From contig NZ_JADLQX010000013.1 in assembly GCF_015477605.1 (NCBI RefSeq), forward strand, positions 146,041 through 210,040: a DNA stretch of 64,000 nucleotides, written 5' to 3'. Below are positions 52,383-60,992 of the stretch, in pieces. The DNA is from Nocardia amamiensis. Its GTDB lineage: Bacteria > Actinomycetota > Actinomycetes > Mycobacteriales > Mycobacteriaceae. Under the pieces are notes generated by a model that was not told the origin of the DNA, searched no databases, and saw only the letters and a list, made by a program, of their open reading frames with translations. Position numbers and translations under genes: made by a program. Within the stretch, counting starts at the first letter, position 1, and each line of letters starts with the position of its first letter.

Positions 52383-53597
52383 TCAGTTGTCGATGTGCAG
52401 TGCTCCGGCGATGGTAGGCCAGGACCGGACCAGTTCGTCGGCCCAGTACGGCCAGGAGTGCGTGCCCGTGAGCCGCAGGTTCACCGTCGCAGGAATCTGC
52501 AGTTGGGTCAGCCGGTTCGCGAGTGCGAGGGCGCATCCGAAGGCTCCGGCTTCGAGAGGGCCTCCGACGGTGATGGCGTCGGGGAGTTCGACCTTGCCGG
52601 GCAGGTCGTGTTCGCCGGGGATGCCACTGCCGCTGGACAGGTAGATCGCGGTGCCGCGCAAGGCTTCCGCGTGTGCCATGACGTCGTGGGCCAGCCAGTC
52701 GGGATCATTCGGTGGCCCGAACATATTGTCCGGATTGCCGCCGTAGGTCTCGACGATCCCGCGGGCTTGAGCTTGAGCAGCGCCTGTGAGGGTGTAGCAG
52801 CCGCTGTGGGCCGCGACGACGGAATACATGCCCGGTGTCCGGAACGTGAGCATCATCGCGGCTTCGGCGCCCATGGAGACACCCTGGATTCCGTTGCGGC
52901 CGCTGCCTTCGAAGTGCGTGTCGATCAGTGGCGGCAGTTCGCGGGTGAGGAACGTCTCCCATTTGTTGGTGCCGAGGACTGGATCGCGGCGCTGCCAGTC
53001 GGTGTAGAGATTGGCCGGGCCGCCCGTGGTCAGCACCACGTTGAGGTTCTTGTCGGCGAAGAACTCTCGCGCCCGGCCGTACTCGATCCAGCTGCTGCTG
53101 TTCTCGGGGGCGCCGCGACCGTCGAGCATGTACAGAGTTGGTCGCGGGCGGCTACGGTCGGCCGGCACCAGCACCTGCACCTGCACGACGCGTTGCATCG
53201 CGGGCGAGTTCACGAACACTCGCAGCCACCGGTCGGTGATCGGCTCGATACGGTCGACAACCGGTAGGGGCGGGAGGGCAGAGCTTTCCGAGGGGGCTTT
53301 GTAGCCGTCGGACGACCCCGTATTCGGGCGAGACGACGGCGGGTCCGCGACAACCACCCCAGACGTTGTCGTCAGAGCCCCTAGCATCACCGCTGCCGAC
53401 GCAAGCGTCCTGGCAATCCACCGCGTCCGCGAGCGCCGACCATCTGGACGGACCGTAGCAAACGGGGTCGACCTGCCTCGCCGCCCTTCTGCGGTGGGGC
53501 GGTGTCGATCAACAGGTTCTTCGCTGCCGGCATGACCAGCGCGAACAGCAGGGCTTTCGAAGACGCGTCGCACTCCGACTAGTAGACCAGGAAACAA
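52383..53597 (-). CDS. Secreted Ag85-like esterase / mycolyltransferase-type hydrolase
   Basis: 404 residues as drawn. A hydrophobic export segment (WIARTLASAAVMLGALTTTS, about 60-80, followed by VVVADPP) precedes an esterase-D/Ag85-like domain: PTLYMLDGRGAPENSSSWIE, the nucleophile elbow IQGVSMGAEAAMML (Ser near 243) and the late LTGTHSWPYWADEL (His). Family members transfer mycolic or corynomycolic acids to trehalose, or hydrolyse esters. TTG at 53597 has GAGGAA ahead; an in-frame GTG at 53573 is the alternative, and either leaves an unusually long arm before the signal segment. It lies close behind convergent glnE. Confidence 0.82.
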   Translation of the reverse strand: MFPGLLVGVRRVFESPAVRAGHAGSEEPVDRHRPTAEGRRGRSTPFATVRPDGRRSRTRWIARTLASAAVMLGALTTTSGVVVADPPSSRPNTGSSDGYKAPSESSALPPLPVVDRIEPITDRWLRVFVNSPAMQRVVQVQVLVPADRSRPRPTLYMLDGRGAPENSSSWIEYGRAREFFADKNLNVVLTTGGPANLYTDWQRRDPVLGTNKWETFLTRELPPLIDTHFEGSGRNGIQGVSMGAEAAMMLTFRTPGMYSVVAAHSGCYTLTGAAQAQARGIVETYGGNPDNMFGPPNDPDWLAHDVMAHAEALRGTAIYLSSGSGIPGEHDLPGKVELPDAITVGGPLEAGAFGCALALANRLTQLQIPATVNLRLTGTHSWPYWADELVRSWPTIAGALHIDN

Positions 53598-53785
53598 GCA
53601 GATTCCTCACATTGGGAACGAGCAAACCGTGCGATCTCTTCCTCCTGCACCGGTACCCGCATTACTCGTGATCTCGACTCCCACCTGCTGCTTTGTGGTA
53701 CTGGTGCCCCGTCTTCAACGCTGTGGGGTGTGAGCCGTCAGACCCGGGCGCGGGAAGAGGTATGAGACAGTTGTTATTCGCCCTG

Positions 53786-54292
53786 TCATCGGAACCGCAA
53801 AACCATTGTCACGCTAGTGGTTCCGGCGCGGTTGATGATTTCGGAGCCGGCGAGGTCGGAGAAGCCGATGCGGGTGTAGAGGCGGCGGGCGGGGTTTTCG
53901 GCTCGGACGCTGAGGCTGACGGCGGGGTAGCGGGATCGGGCGTCGGCGAGGAGACGGGTCAGCAGGGCGGTGCCCAGGCCGGTACCGCGGGCAGCCGGTG
54001 CGACGGCGATGGCGAGTTCTGGGATGGTGTCGTCGACGTAGCCGTAGCCGGGGTTCTCGCTGGTGAACAGGCGGAGCCAGGCGGCGCCCTCCGGCTGGGC
54101 CGCGGTGCCGCCGACAACGCCGCGGTCGTCCTGGACGCCCCAGCCGTCGACGTAGCGGGAAAGGTCCGGGAGGGCCCGGAGGGCGCCAGGTGAAGTCAGG
54201 CCCTCTTCGGCAGCGTGCGACGCCTCGTACAGCATTGCCCAGAGGAACGGCTCGTCATTGCGGGTAGCGGGGCGGAGCAGCGGCGGTGTCAC
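53786..54292 (-). CDS. GNAT-family N-acetyltransferase
   Basis: 168 residues. The acetyl-CoA loop is VAPAARGTGLGTALLTRLLA (about 94-113), followed by VSLSVRAENPARRLYTRIGF, the standard C-terminal half of GNAT proteins. The start codon is GTG at 54292 with no evident ribosome binding site. Substrate unknown. Confidence 0.88.
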   Translation of the reverse strand: MTPPLLRPATRNDEPFLWAMLYEASHAAEEGLTSPGALRALPDLSRYVDGWGVQDDRGVVGGTAAQPEGAAWLRLFTSENPGYGYVDDTIPELAIAVAPAARGTGLGTALLTRLLADARSRYPAVSLSVRAENPARRLYTRIGFSDLAGSEIINRAGTTSVTMVLRFR

Positions 54293-54384
54293 TTGGTCGA
54301 CAGTAGTGTCGGTCCGCCGCGCTCCACATCCGCTTTTCCCGGCTGGCCCGGAAGTGGGTCCGCATCGGCCTGAACGTCAGGTTG

Positions 54385-55692
54385 TCACTGGGACCTGGCA
54401 CCAGCCGGACTGTGCTGTCGGCCGGTGTCCGCACCGGACGTCGTCGGGTCCGCATCGGACACAGCATGCCGTGCGGGTGCGGACCGGTCGAGGCCGTGCA
54501 AGGCGAGGGCCGCGATCGCGCCGATCAGGGTCAGCCCGGCCCAGACGGCCCAGTCGGCTCCGGCGGCGCGGGCCGCGCCGATGACGGCGCCCGTGGCCAG
54601 GTTGCCGACGAGAATGCCGACACCCACGACGGTGTTGTAGAACCCGTAGTGCGTCGCCACCAGTCTGTTGCCGGCCAGCGAGACGACGGTGTCCATCTCG
54701 AACGGGAACACGGCGGCAGTGCCGACCGCGAGGAGGGCAGCCGACACCAGCAGTGCCGCCGCCGCTGCGCCCGGGCCGAACCGCTGCGGACCCGCGATCA
54801 CGGCCAGCGGCAGGAACGCGGCCGCGAGAATTCCCATGCCGACGACCAGGCTGTGTCCGCTTCCCCACCGCGCCTGCAACCACGCGGTGATGCGCAACTG
54901 TCCCGCTACCGCGACGACCCCGGAGATCACGAATATCGCCGAGGTCAGCGTCTGCGATCGTGCTCCCGCGACGTATTCCGCCTGCAGCGGCAGCGCGAGA
55001 TAAACCTGGAACGACAGCACATACGAGCCGATCATCGCCACCGCGAACGCCACGAACCGCCGGTTGCTCACAATGGTGCGCCAGTCCTGCAGCACCGAGG
55101 TCTTTTCCGCCGGTGCCTCCGCGCTGCGGGTCGGCAACGCGAACAGCTGCGCCACTGTCAAAGCCGCGAAGACCAGCGCGGCAGCCCCGGCCGTGACCCG
55201 GAAGTCCAACGCCAGCAAGGCAAGTCCCACCAGTGGACCGGCCAGGATGCCTGCCTGATAGAAGATGTTGAACAGTGCGAACGCCTCCACCCGGCGTGCA
55301 CCGGCGTCGGCGGCGAGGTAGGCGCGGACCGCGGGATTGAACAGTGCGCCGGCGAAACCGGTTGCCGCCGAGGCGATCAGCAACCCCGGCAGCGACGTGG
55401 CGAACACCAGCAGGACGAAGCCGCCGGTGCGCAGCAGGCATCCGGCCACGATCAGCGGCTTGTAGCCGAGCCGGTCGGCCAGCGTGCCGCCCACCAGGAA
55501 CATGCCCTGCTGCGAGAAGTTCCGCACACCGAGCACCAGCCCCACCGCCCAGGCGGCCAAACCCAGTGGACCCGCGAGGTATCCGGCGAGATACGGCATC
55601 AGCATGTAGAAGCCGAGGTTGATGCCGAACTGGTTGACCATCAGCAGGCGGGCGGGCAGATCGAAACCGCGGAACCGCCGCAGCACACTCAC
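54385..55692 (-). CDS. MFS transporter
   Basis: 435 residues with about 12 predicted TM helices. The MFS loop-2 motif appears as GGTLADRLGYKPLIVAG (about 66-82). Helix pattern and length match drug/metabolite exporters of the DHA1 type. The GTG start overlaps the stop of the upstream PLP enzyme gene by four bases (GTGA), so the two are coupled; the transporter may export a product of that enzyme. The C-terminal tail is hydrophilic. Confidence 0.92.
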   Translation of the reverse strand: MSVLRRFRGFDLPARLLMVNQFGINLGFYMLMPYLAGYLAGPLGLAAWAVGLVLGVRNFSQQGMFLVGGTLADRLGYKPLIVAGCLLRTGGFVLLVFATSLPGLLIASAATGFAGALFNPAVRAYLAADAGARRVEAFALFNIFYQAGILAGPLVGLALLALDFRVTAGAAALVFAALTVAQLFALPTRSAEAPAEKTSVLQDWRTIVSNRRFVAFAVAMIGSYVLSFQVYLALPLQAEYVAGARSQTLTSAIFVISGVVAVAGQLRITAWLQARWGSGHSLVVGMGILAAAFLPLAVIAGPQRFGPGAAAAALLVSAALLAVGTAAVFPFEMDTVVSLAGNRLVATHYGFYNTVVGVGILVGNLATGAVIGAARAAGADWAVWAGLTLIGAIAALALHGLDRSAPARHAVSDADPTTSGADTGRQHSPAGARSQ

Positions 55693-56804
55693 GACCGCAC
55701 CTCCGCCATCGGCGCGAACCGTCGCGGGTCGATCACCGTGGCGCAGCGCGTCCACGATGTCACCGCCCGCTCGGCCGGATGCGAGAGAGTGTCGGGCTCG
55801 ACCGGCGGGTCGGCGTCGAACAGGCCGTGCTCGATGCAGAAGGCATCGTTGTAGACGGTGTCGAAGTAGCGGTGCGGACCATCCGGAAACACCGCCGCGA
55901 TTCGGGTATCGGCGTCGAACACCCGCGCCGCCCACCCGGCCACCAACGCGACCGCGCCGACGCTCCAGCCGCCTGTGGCGTACTGGGTGGCGGCCAGTGT
56001 GCGGCACGCCCACACCGCCTCCGCCGGTGCCACCCAATGCACTTCGTCGAACGCTTCGTAGTCGACATTGCGAGGGTGGATGCTCGACCCCAGGCCACGC
56101 ATCAACCGAGGGCCTGCGGGCTGGCCGAAGATCGTGGACGACACGGTGTCCACACCGATCAGTTTCATGTCCGGGTAGAACCGGCGCAGTACCCGGGCGA
56201 CGCCGGAGGAATGGCCGCCGGTGCCCACCGCACACACCAGTACGTCCACCCCGCCCAGCTGGTCGACGAGCTCGAGTGCCAGCGATTCGTAGCCGTCGAC
56301 GTTGTCGGGGTTGCTGTACTGGTCCGGGCACCACGCGTCCGCGTCCCGGTCCAGCAGTTCGGTCACTCGATCCCGTCGTGCCTGCTGCCAGCCACCGACC
56401 GGATGCGGCTCGGTCACGAGCTCGACGCGGGCCCCGTAGGCGGTGAGCATGCGCGCGACGATGGGCTCCATTCCCGGATCGGTCACCACGGTGACCGGGT
56501 GACGATGCACCATCCCCGCCAGTGTCAAGCCCAAACCCAATGTGCCACTGGTTGACTCGACTATCCGCGCGCCAGGCGCCAGGTCGCCGCGTTCCTCGGC
56601 GCCACGCACCATATGCAGGGCCGGACGGTCCTTCATCCCACCCGGATTGAACCCCTCGAGCTTGGCCCAGAAGCCGCGGCCCGCGGGCGCCAGCGGAGCG
56701 CCGATCCGCAGGACCGGGGTGTTGCCGACGAGTATGTGCGGCTGCCGCGCCGCGATCAGAGCCGCAGGACCCTCGGCGGGCGTATCGACCACAACGTTGT
56801 TCAT
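55689..56804 (-). CDS. PLP-dependent cysteine-synthase-family enzyme
   Basis: 371-residue fold-type II PLP enzyme. The PLP lysine is in LEGFNPGGMKDRPALHMV (about 49-66), the substrate loop is VESTSGTLGLGLTLAG (about 83-98), and the phosphate-binding loop is VCAVGTGGHSSGVARVL (about 188-204). The insertion and C-terminal half (DGPHRYFDTVYND) differ from CysK/CysM, so it may be a dedicated beta-replacement enzyme, like SbnA-type proteins that make diaminopropionate precursors. ATG at 56804 has AGGAAG eight bases upstream. Coupled to the MFS gene. Confidence 0.88.
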   Translation of the reverse strand: MNNVVVDTPAEGPAALIAARQPHILVGNTPVLRIGAPLAPAGRGFWAKLEGFNPGGMKDRPALHMVRGAEERGDLAPGARIVESTSGTLGLGLTLAGMVHRHPVTVVTDPGMEPIVARMLTAYGARVELVTEPHPVGGWQQARRDRVTELLDRDADAWCPDQYSNPDNVDGYESLALELVDQLGGVDVLVCAVGTGGHSSGVARVLRRFYPDMKLIGVDTVSSTIFGQPAGPRLMRGLGSSIHPRNVDYEAFDEVHWVAPAEAVWACRTLAATQYATGGWSVGAVALVAGWAARVFDADTRIAAVFPDGPHRYFDTVYNDAFCIEHGLFDADPPVEPDTLSHPAERAVTSWTRCATVIDPRRFAPMAEVRS

Positions 56805-56906
56805 TTTGTCGCTTCCTGTATCGGAACCGCCGTACGGCGGTGAGGACGTGAGCAGGGCAGCGAACACCGGCCGAAACGAACACATCTTCGGCCTGGCGCT
56901 GACCTG

Positions 56907-57332
56907 TCAGCGTCGAGCGATACAGAACCGCGTGAGAATGACGCGGCCACCCGGGGCCGCTACCGGCACCGGCGGGCCGCGGACACCTCCGGTCAGCACC
57001 GGCGCGGCGGCCACCGCGATGGCCGCGGCCACGACCACTGCCCACAGCAGCAGTTGCGACACCGCGCTGCTCCCGGTCCCGCCCGGCAGCACCGATTTCA
57101 TGATGCAGTGCGCGATATGCGGGCCGCACGGATGAGTAGCGTCGTCGGCGAGCAGGTGTGATGGACTGTGGATCATCGAAGAGGCCGGCCGATCCATGGC
57201 TGATCCGGCCAACGCGTGATCATGGCCGTGGTCGCCGATCGTGGCGCAGTCGATCATCAGCCCGACGAGCAGCACCGCGGCCAGCAGTGCCGGCACCGGG
57301 GCGCCGCGTCGCAATCGATCGATGAACCTCAT
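56907..57332 (-). CDS. LpqS-like His-rich membrane protein, probably copper-responsive
   Basis: 141 residues. An N-terminal hydrophobic segment (about 13-30, LLAAVLLVGLMIDCA) and a second TM helix (about 92-115) flank an external loop with DHGHDHA and HPCGPHIAHC. These are a His/Cys-rich metal-binding pattern like that of mycobacterial LpqS. A perfect TACCC-N5-GGGTA palindrome lies 43 bp upstream, the motif bound by the copper sensor RicR, and lpqS is a RicR target in M. tuberculosis (from the literature). Role in copper handling is inferred. Confidence 0.7.
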   Translation of the reverse strand: MRFIDRLRRGAPVPALLAAVLLVGLMIDCATIGDHGHDHALAGSAMDRPASSMIHSPSHLLADDATHPCGPHIAHCIMKSVLPGGTGSSAVSQLLLWAVVVAAAIAVAAAPVLTGGVRGPPVPVAAPGGRVILTRFCIARR

Positions 57333-57374
57333 AACGCACCCGACTCTAGCAACGAAGATCGGCCAAGTAAACCT

Positions 57375-57389
57375 TACCCCTGTAGGGTA
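57375..57389. promoter_or_regulatory. RicR/CsoR-type copper operator (TACCC-N5-GGGTA)
   Basis: TACCC-CTGTA-GGGTA is an exact match to the palindrome described for RicR in mycobacteria. It sits between the HxlR gene stop (57390) and the LpqS-like start (57332), where it would overlap the promoter of the latter. A TAGAGT at about 57343-57348 on the minus strand could be the -10 box. Confidence 0.65.
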
Positions 57390-57782
57390 TTACTGGCTCG
57401 GTTCGATCCCGACTTGGGCATTGGCCGGGCCGGGCGTCGCTTCGGAGAATGCGGGAAAGGCGAGGCCGGTGCGGGCGGCGCGTTCTTCGCCCCAGTCGTA
57501 GAGGGCGGTGAGGACGGGGACGAGGGTCTGGCCCTCGTCGGTGAGGGTGTATTCGACCTGAGGCGGCACCGTGTCGAAGACGGTGCGGTGGACCAGGCCG
57601 TCGGATTCCAGCTCGCGTAATTGCTGGACCAGCATCTTCTCGCTGGTGGAAGGCATTCGCCTGCGCAACTCGCCGTAGCGGTGCACGCCCTCCTTCAGGT
57701 GGGCGAGGATCACCGGCTTCCACTTGCCGCCGATCAGGTCGACGGTCACCTCCACGGCGCAGTTGTAGCGCTTGCCGGGCAC
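57390..57782 (-). CDS. HxlR-family transcriptional regulator
   Basis: 130 residues. It has the standard HxlR layout: an N-terminal Cys (RYNCAVEVTVDLIGGKWKPV), the recognition helix region RMPSTSEKMLVQQLRELESD and the wing VEYTLTDEG. GTG start at 57782. Divergent from the two-gene unit at 57887, across 104 bp, so those genes are its likely targets. Members often sense reactive electrophiles through the N-terminal Cys. Confidence 0.9.
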   Translation of the reverse strand: MPGKRYNCAVEVTVDLIGGKWKPVILAHLKEGVHRYGELRRRMPSTSEKMLVQQLRELESDGLVHRTVFDTVPPQVEYTLTDEGQTLVPVLTALYDWGEERAARTGLAFPAFSEATPGPANAQVGIEPSQ

Positions 57783-57886
57783 AAGACCTCCGGGGTACTC
57801 ACTGAAAAGTGCGTTCTTGTAACACTGTAATCATCGCGATTCCATGAATGCCGTTCAGATCAACGCGAACATGGAGCGAAAAACCT

Positions 57887-58213
57887 ATGAAGGTCATCGT
57901 TTTCGACCGATTCAAGCCGGGCGTCACGCTGGAGACGATCAACCCGTACCTGCCCGAGGAGGTCGCCAATGTGTGGCGGCTGTGGAAGGCGGGCATCGTG
58001 CGGGAGAACTACGCCCGCGCCGACGAGCCCGGCGTGGTGATCGTGTTCGAAGTCGACAGCGTCGAAGAGGCGCAGAAGTACGTCGCGGACTTCCCGCTCA
58101 CCAAAGCCGGGTACCTGGAATGGACCTACGTTCCGGTGCAGGCGCCGTTGCCGCTGGAGGCGCTGATGGACCCGGCGGTCGACGTCGCCGAGCCCTACGA
58201 CCGGACCGCGTGA
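57887..58213 (+). CDS. Small alpha/beta-barrel protein, muconolactone-isomerase-like
   Basis: 108 residues. Strands and helices (MKVIVFDRFKPGVTLETI, VVIVFEVDSVEEAQKYVADF and a late AGYLEWTYVPVQ) have the ferredoxin-like layout of the muconolactone isomerase/YciI group. No catalytic residues can be assigned. ATG at 57887 with GGAG about ten bases upstream. Its TGA overlaps the GTG of the next gene (GTGA), so the two products are made together. Confidence 0.7.
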   Translation: MKVIVFDRFKPGVTLETINPYLPEEVANVWRLWKAGIVRENYARADEPGVVIVFEVDSVEEAQKYVADFPLTKAGYLEWTYVPVQAPLPLEALMDPAVDVAEPYDRTA

Positions 58214-58863
58214 CCGTGCGACACGCCTTCGGCCTCAGCATTCCGCAAACCGTGCAGGACGCCTGCGATCCCGCGCGCATGGCCCTGCTCATCTACGACA
58301 TGCAGGTCGGCATCGTGCGCCAGATCCCCGACGGCGACAAGATCGCGCGCGCCTGTGTGCAACTGCGCGATGCCGCACGAGCGGGCGGTTTCCGGGTGTT
58401 CTACACCCGGCACATGTCGCTGCCGGTCGCCGCGTCCGGCGTCGCCCAGCTGCGCACCGCCATGCAGTGGCAGCGCGTCGACGACCCCACCGAGCTGCAC
58501 TCCAGCTTCCCGCAGGGTTCACCGCAGTTCCAGCTGGTTCCCGAGTTGGCCGCCAGCCCCGACGAGGTGGTCTTCGACAAGATCACCATGTCCGCCTTCG
58601 CCGCGACACCACTCGACGTCGCCTTGCGCGACTGCGGCATCGACACGTTCGCCGTGGCCGGTATCGCCATGGAGGTGGGCATCGAGCCGACTGTCCGCCA
58701 CAGCCTGGACCTGGGCTACCTGCCGATCCTCGTCACCGATGCCTGCGGCGCGGGACATCCGGATGCAGCCGAAAGGTCGTATGCCGCCCTGGAATTCGCC
58801 GGCGGCTCATTGACCACAGACACCGCCACGCTGACGGGATTGATGAGCCGGCGGCCTCGCTGA
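58210..58863 (+). CDS. Isochorismatase-fold hydrolase lacking the usual Cys
   Basis: 217 residues. The fold's catalytic Asp is in MALLIYDMQVGI (about 24-35), and a Lys in VVFDKITMSAF (about 116-126). Where cysteine hydrolases carry their nucleophile, this protein has VAGIAMEVGIEPTVRHSLDL, with Gly in the Cys position, as in EntB/PhzD-type isochorismatases. It is therefore more likely a vinyl-ether hydrolase-like enzyme than a nicotinamidase. GTG start overlaps the preceding stop. Under likely control of the divergent HxlR gene. Confidence 0.85.
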   Translation: MTVRHAFGLSIPQTVQDACDPARMALLIYDMQVGIVRQIPDGDKIARACVQLRDAARAGGFRVFYTRHMSLPVAASGVAQLRTAMQWQRVDDPTELHSSFPQGSPQFQLVPELAASPDEVVFDKITMSAFAATPLDVALRDCGIDTFAVAGIAMEVGIEPTVRHSLDLGYLPILVTDACGAGHPDAAERSYAALEFAGGSLTTDTATLTGLMSRRPR

Positions 58864-58980
58864 GACCGAAGGTTGACGGCTGGTGATGATGGTTCGGCCC
58901 CGTCGATCATTGCGGCGGCGGCGAGGTCGGGGCCGAACCCATCAACTGGACCTACTGTGGCTGATCCAGCGGCATTCGGA

Positions 58981-59592
58981 TCACTTGGCGAGAGCCTTGC
59001 CGCCGTTCGGAGCCACCGCGAACCATGTCCCCCCGACGCCCTGGCCGAGCAGATCCCCTGGCTTCTTGTCTTTCGAGAAGAAGTACACCGGCCAGCCGCC
59101 GATGGTGATTTGGCATGTGCCGTTGGCCCGTTCGATGAATCCGACGAGCTGTGGGTCGACCCCCGACGCGTAGACCGATTGGTCACGGGAAACGGTCAGC
59201 GGCGGCCATGTCACGGCACATTGCCCGGCGCAGTTGGACGCCGACGGCTTCGCGGTGTCCTTGTCGAACCGGTACAGCGACCGGCCCGTCCCGTCCGACA
59301 CGTACTGTCCGACACTCGGATCGCTGGTCACATCGAGCTGCACCGCATTCGCGGTCCCGGCCGGCGCTGCTGCGCCGTAGATCTTCAGCCAGCCCTGCGT
59401 CTTCGCGACCGCGGGAGCCTGCCCCGCAGCGGGCGCCAGCGCGGCGGTCGCCGTGGTCGACGATGCCGATTCGGCTGCCGGAACAGGTCGGCCGCCGTCG
59501 TCGCCACCACAGGCGCTCAGCAGCCCTGCGAGTACGAACGCGGTGGCTGCGACCGGCGCAGCGGCACGCTGGAATCTTTTGGCCGAAGTCAT
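58981..59592 (-). CDS. COG4315-like lipoprotein
   Basis: 203 residues. The signal peptide has a lipobox (LLSAC, Cys near 28), followed by an Ala/Thr/Ser-rich linker. The mature domain shows two Yx[FW]xxD-type repeats, SLYRFDKD and PVYFFSKD, with CAGQCAVTWPPL between them, the pattern of secreted proteins of COG4315. Function unknown in the family. ATG at 59592 with GAAAGGGA upstream. Confidence 0.88.
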   Translation of the reverse strand: MTSAKRFQRAAAPVAATAFVLAGLLSACGGDDGGRPVPAAESASSTTATAALAPAAGQAPAVAKTQGWLKIYGAAAPAGTANAVQLDVTSDPSVGQYVSDGTGRSLYRFDKDTAKPSASNCAGQCAVTWPPLTVSRDQSVYASGVDPQLVGFIERANGTCQITIGGWPVYFFSKDKKPGDLLGQGVGGTWFAVAPNGGKALAK

Positions 59593-59834
59593 CTTTCGGT
59601 CCCTTTCGTCGCTGTTCAGCGAGGCGCACACTGCATCTCGTCACCTGTACTACGAACTGTCGCGACCATAGGTTCACTCGGTGCGCCGCCTCTGCGGTGT
59701 GCGCTGCGTCATAGCTGCGGCGCCGAGATGCCCTCACCGACCTGCCACCCGCTTCACCGCTTGGATCGACCACGCTCGTGGTAGCCCACATGAATTCCAC
59801 ACACGCCCCATACCGGAGCTGCACCGGCATTGCC

Positions 59835-59840
59835 TAGGCT
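59835..59840 (+). promoter_or_regulatory. -10 box (TAGGCT) of leaderless transcript
   Basis: TAGGCT ends seven bases before the ATG at 59848. No ribosome binding site is present. Confidence 0.45.
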
Positions 59841-59847
59841 CGGCCGC

Positions 59848-60789
59848 ATGCGTAAATGGATAGACCGGGCATTGCTCGGGATGGGGTGGTGCGCTGTGGC
59901 GGCGGGCGCCGCCGGGATCGTGCTGCATTTCGGAGCGTGGGAGCGACGGGGGCTGGTGCTGCTCGCGTCGGGGGCGTCGTACCTGATGATCGGCGCCGTC
60001 GTCGGTCTGGTGCTGATGCTGATCGCGCGCGGGTGGCGCAGTGCGGCCGTGGCCGGAGCACTGGCCATAGCGGTGCTGTGGACATCGGTGCCCGCGTTCG
60101 TGCCGGAAGGGCGGGCCGCGAGCGGGCCGCGGATGACCGTCATGCAATCGAACCTGCTGTTCGGCAAGGCTGATCCGGCCGCCGTGGTGCGCGCGGTGCG
60201 GGACAACCGCGTCGACGTGCTGACAGTGGATGAGCTGACCGACGCGGCGGTCGAGAGCCTGGCCGGCGCGGGTCTGCTCGACGAACTGCCCTACCGCTAT
60301 ACCGAACCCACCGGCGGTGGTGGTGGCACCGGTATCTACAGTCGGTATCCGTTGCGGGACAACAGGAAGTACGACGGCTACATTCTGAACAATCTCTCCG
60401 CGACGATGGATCACCCGGAACGCGGGCCGATCACCGTCTTCGCCTTTCATCCGGTCCCGCCGCCGTTCAATTTCCCGGCCTGGACCGCGGAGATGCGCAA
60501 GACCCGGGAGATTCTCGACGCGCACCGCGGGCCGGCCATCGTTGGCGCCGACTTCAACGCGACCCGCGACCACACCGCCTACCGCGATCTGCTGCGCGGC
60601 CGCTTCGCCTCGGCCGCCGACCAAACCGGCGCGGGCCTGCTGCCCACCTTCCCGGAAGACCGCCGCTGGGGGCCGGTGATCGGCATCGATCACATCCTGC
60701 TGGCCGACGCCACCGCCGAAGACCTGTACAGCTTCACCGTGCCAGGCTCCGACCACCGCGCCCTCATCGCCGACATCCAGCTGCACTGA
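59848..60789 (+). CDS. Membrane-anchored endonuclease/exonuclease/phosphatase-family protein
   Basis: 313 residues. Three TM helices (about 7-28, 33-57 and 62-85) lead into an EEP domain: MTVMQSNLLFG (Asn), VDVLTVDELT (Glu), TGIYSRYPL, AIVGADFNATRDHTAYRDLL (Asp/Asn), GIDHILLAD and VPGSDHRALIADI (catalytic His pair). The domain faces the outside by topology. Such proteins cleave phosphodiesters in nucleic acids or lipids; substrate unknown. Confidence 0.9.
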   Translation: MRKWIDRALLGMGWCAVAAGAAGIVLHFGAWERRGLVLLASGASYLMIGAVVGLVLMLIARGWRSAAVAGALAIAVLWTSVPAFVPEGRAASGPRMTVMQSNLLFGKADPAAVVRAVRDNRVDVLTVDELTDAAVESLAGAGLLDELPYRYTEPTGGGGGTGIYSRYPLRDNRKYDGYILNNLSATMDHPERGPITVFAFHPVPPPFNFPAWTAEMRKTREILDAHRGPAIVGADFNATRDHTAYRDLLRGRFASAADQTGAGLLPTFPEDRRWGPVIGIDHILLADATAEDLYSFTVPGSDHRALIADIQLH

Positions 60790-60992
60790 TCTGCGCCCGC
60801 CCGCCTCCGCGCGGACCCACGATCGGTGCGAGACGCGGAAACCCGTGCGGTGATCCGGACGGTGCACCGTCCGTCGCCGTCTCGGCGAAGTCATGAAGGC
60901 GTGATCGCGGTGACCATGAGAGCTCCGGGCGACAGCACCGCGAAGCCGGTAGGGTGGTCGGCGACAACGTCTTCCAGGGGCAGGAGGCGAGC

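Noticed and set aside
53693..54193. Plus-strand 166-codon ORF over the GNAT gene at 53786
   Set aside because: Glycine-rich shadow; the minus-strand frame has clear acetyltransferase motifs.
54385..57129. A 914-codon open frame spanning the MFS gene and the whole PLP gene
   Set aside because: Only the MFS part (54385-55692) shows protein features; the rest is an out-of-frame reading of the PLP enzyme gene, allowed by high GC.
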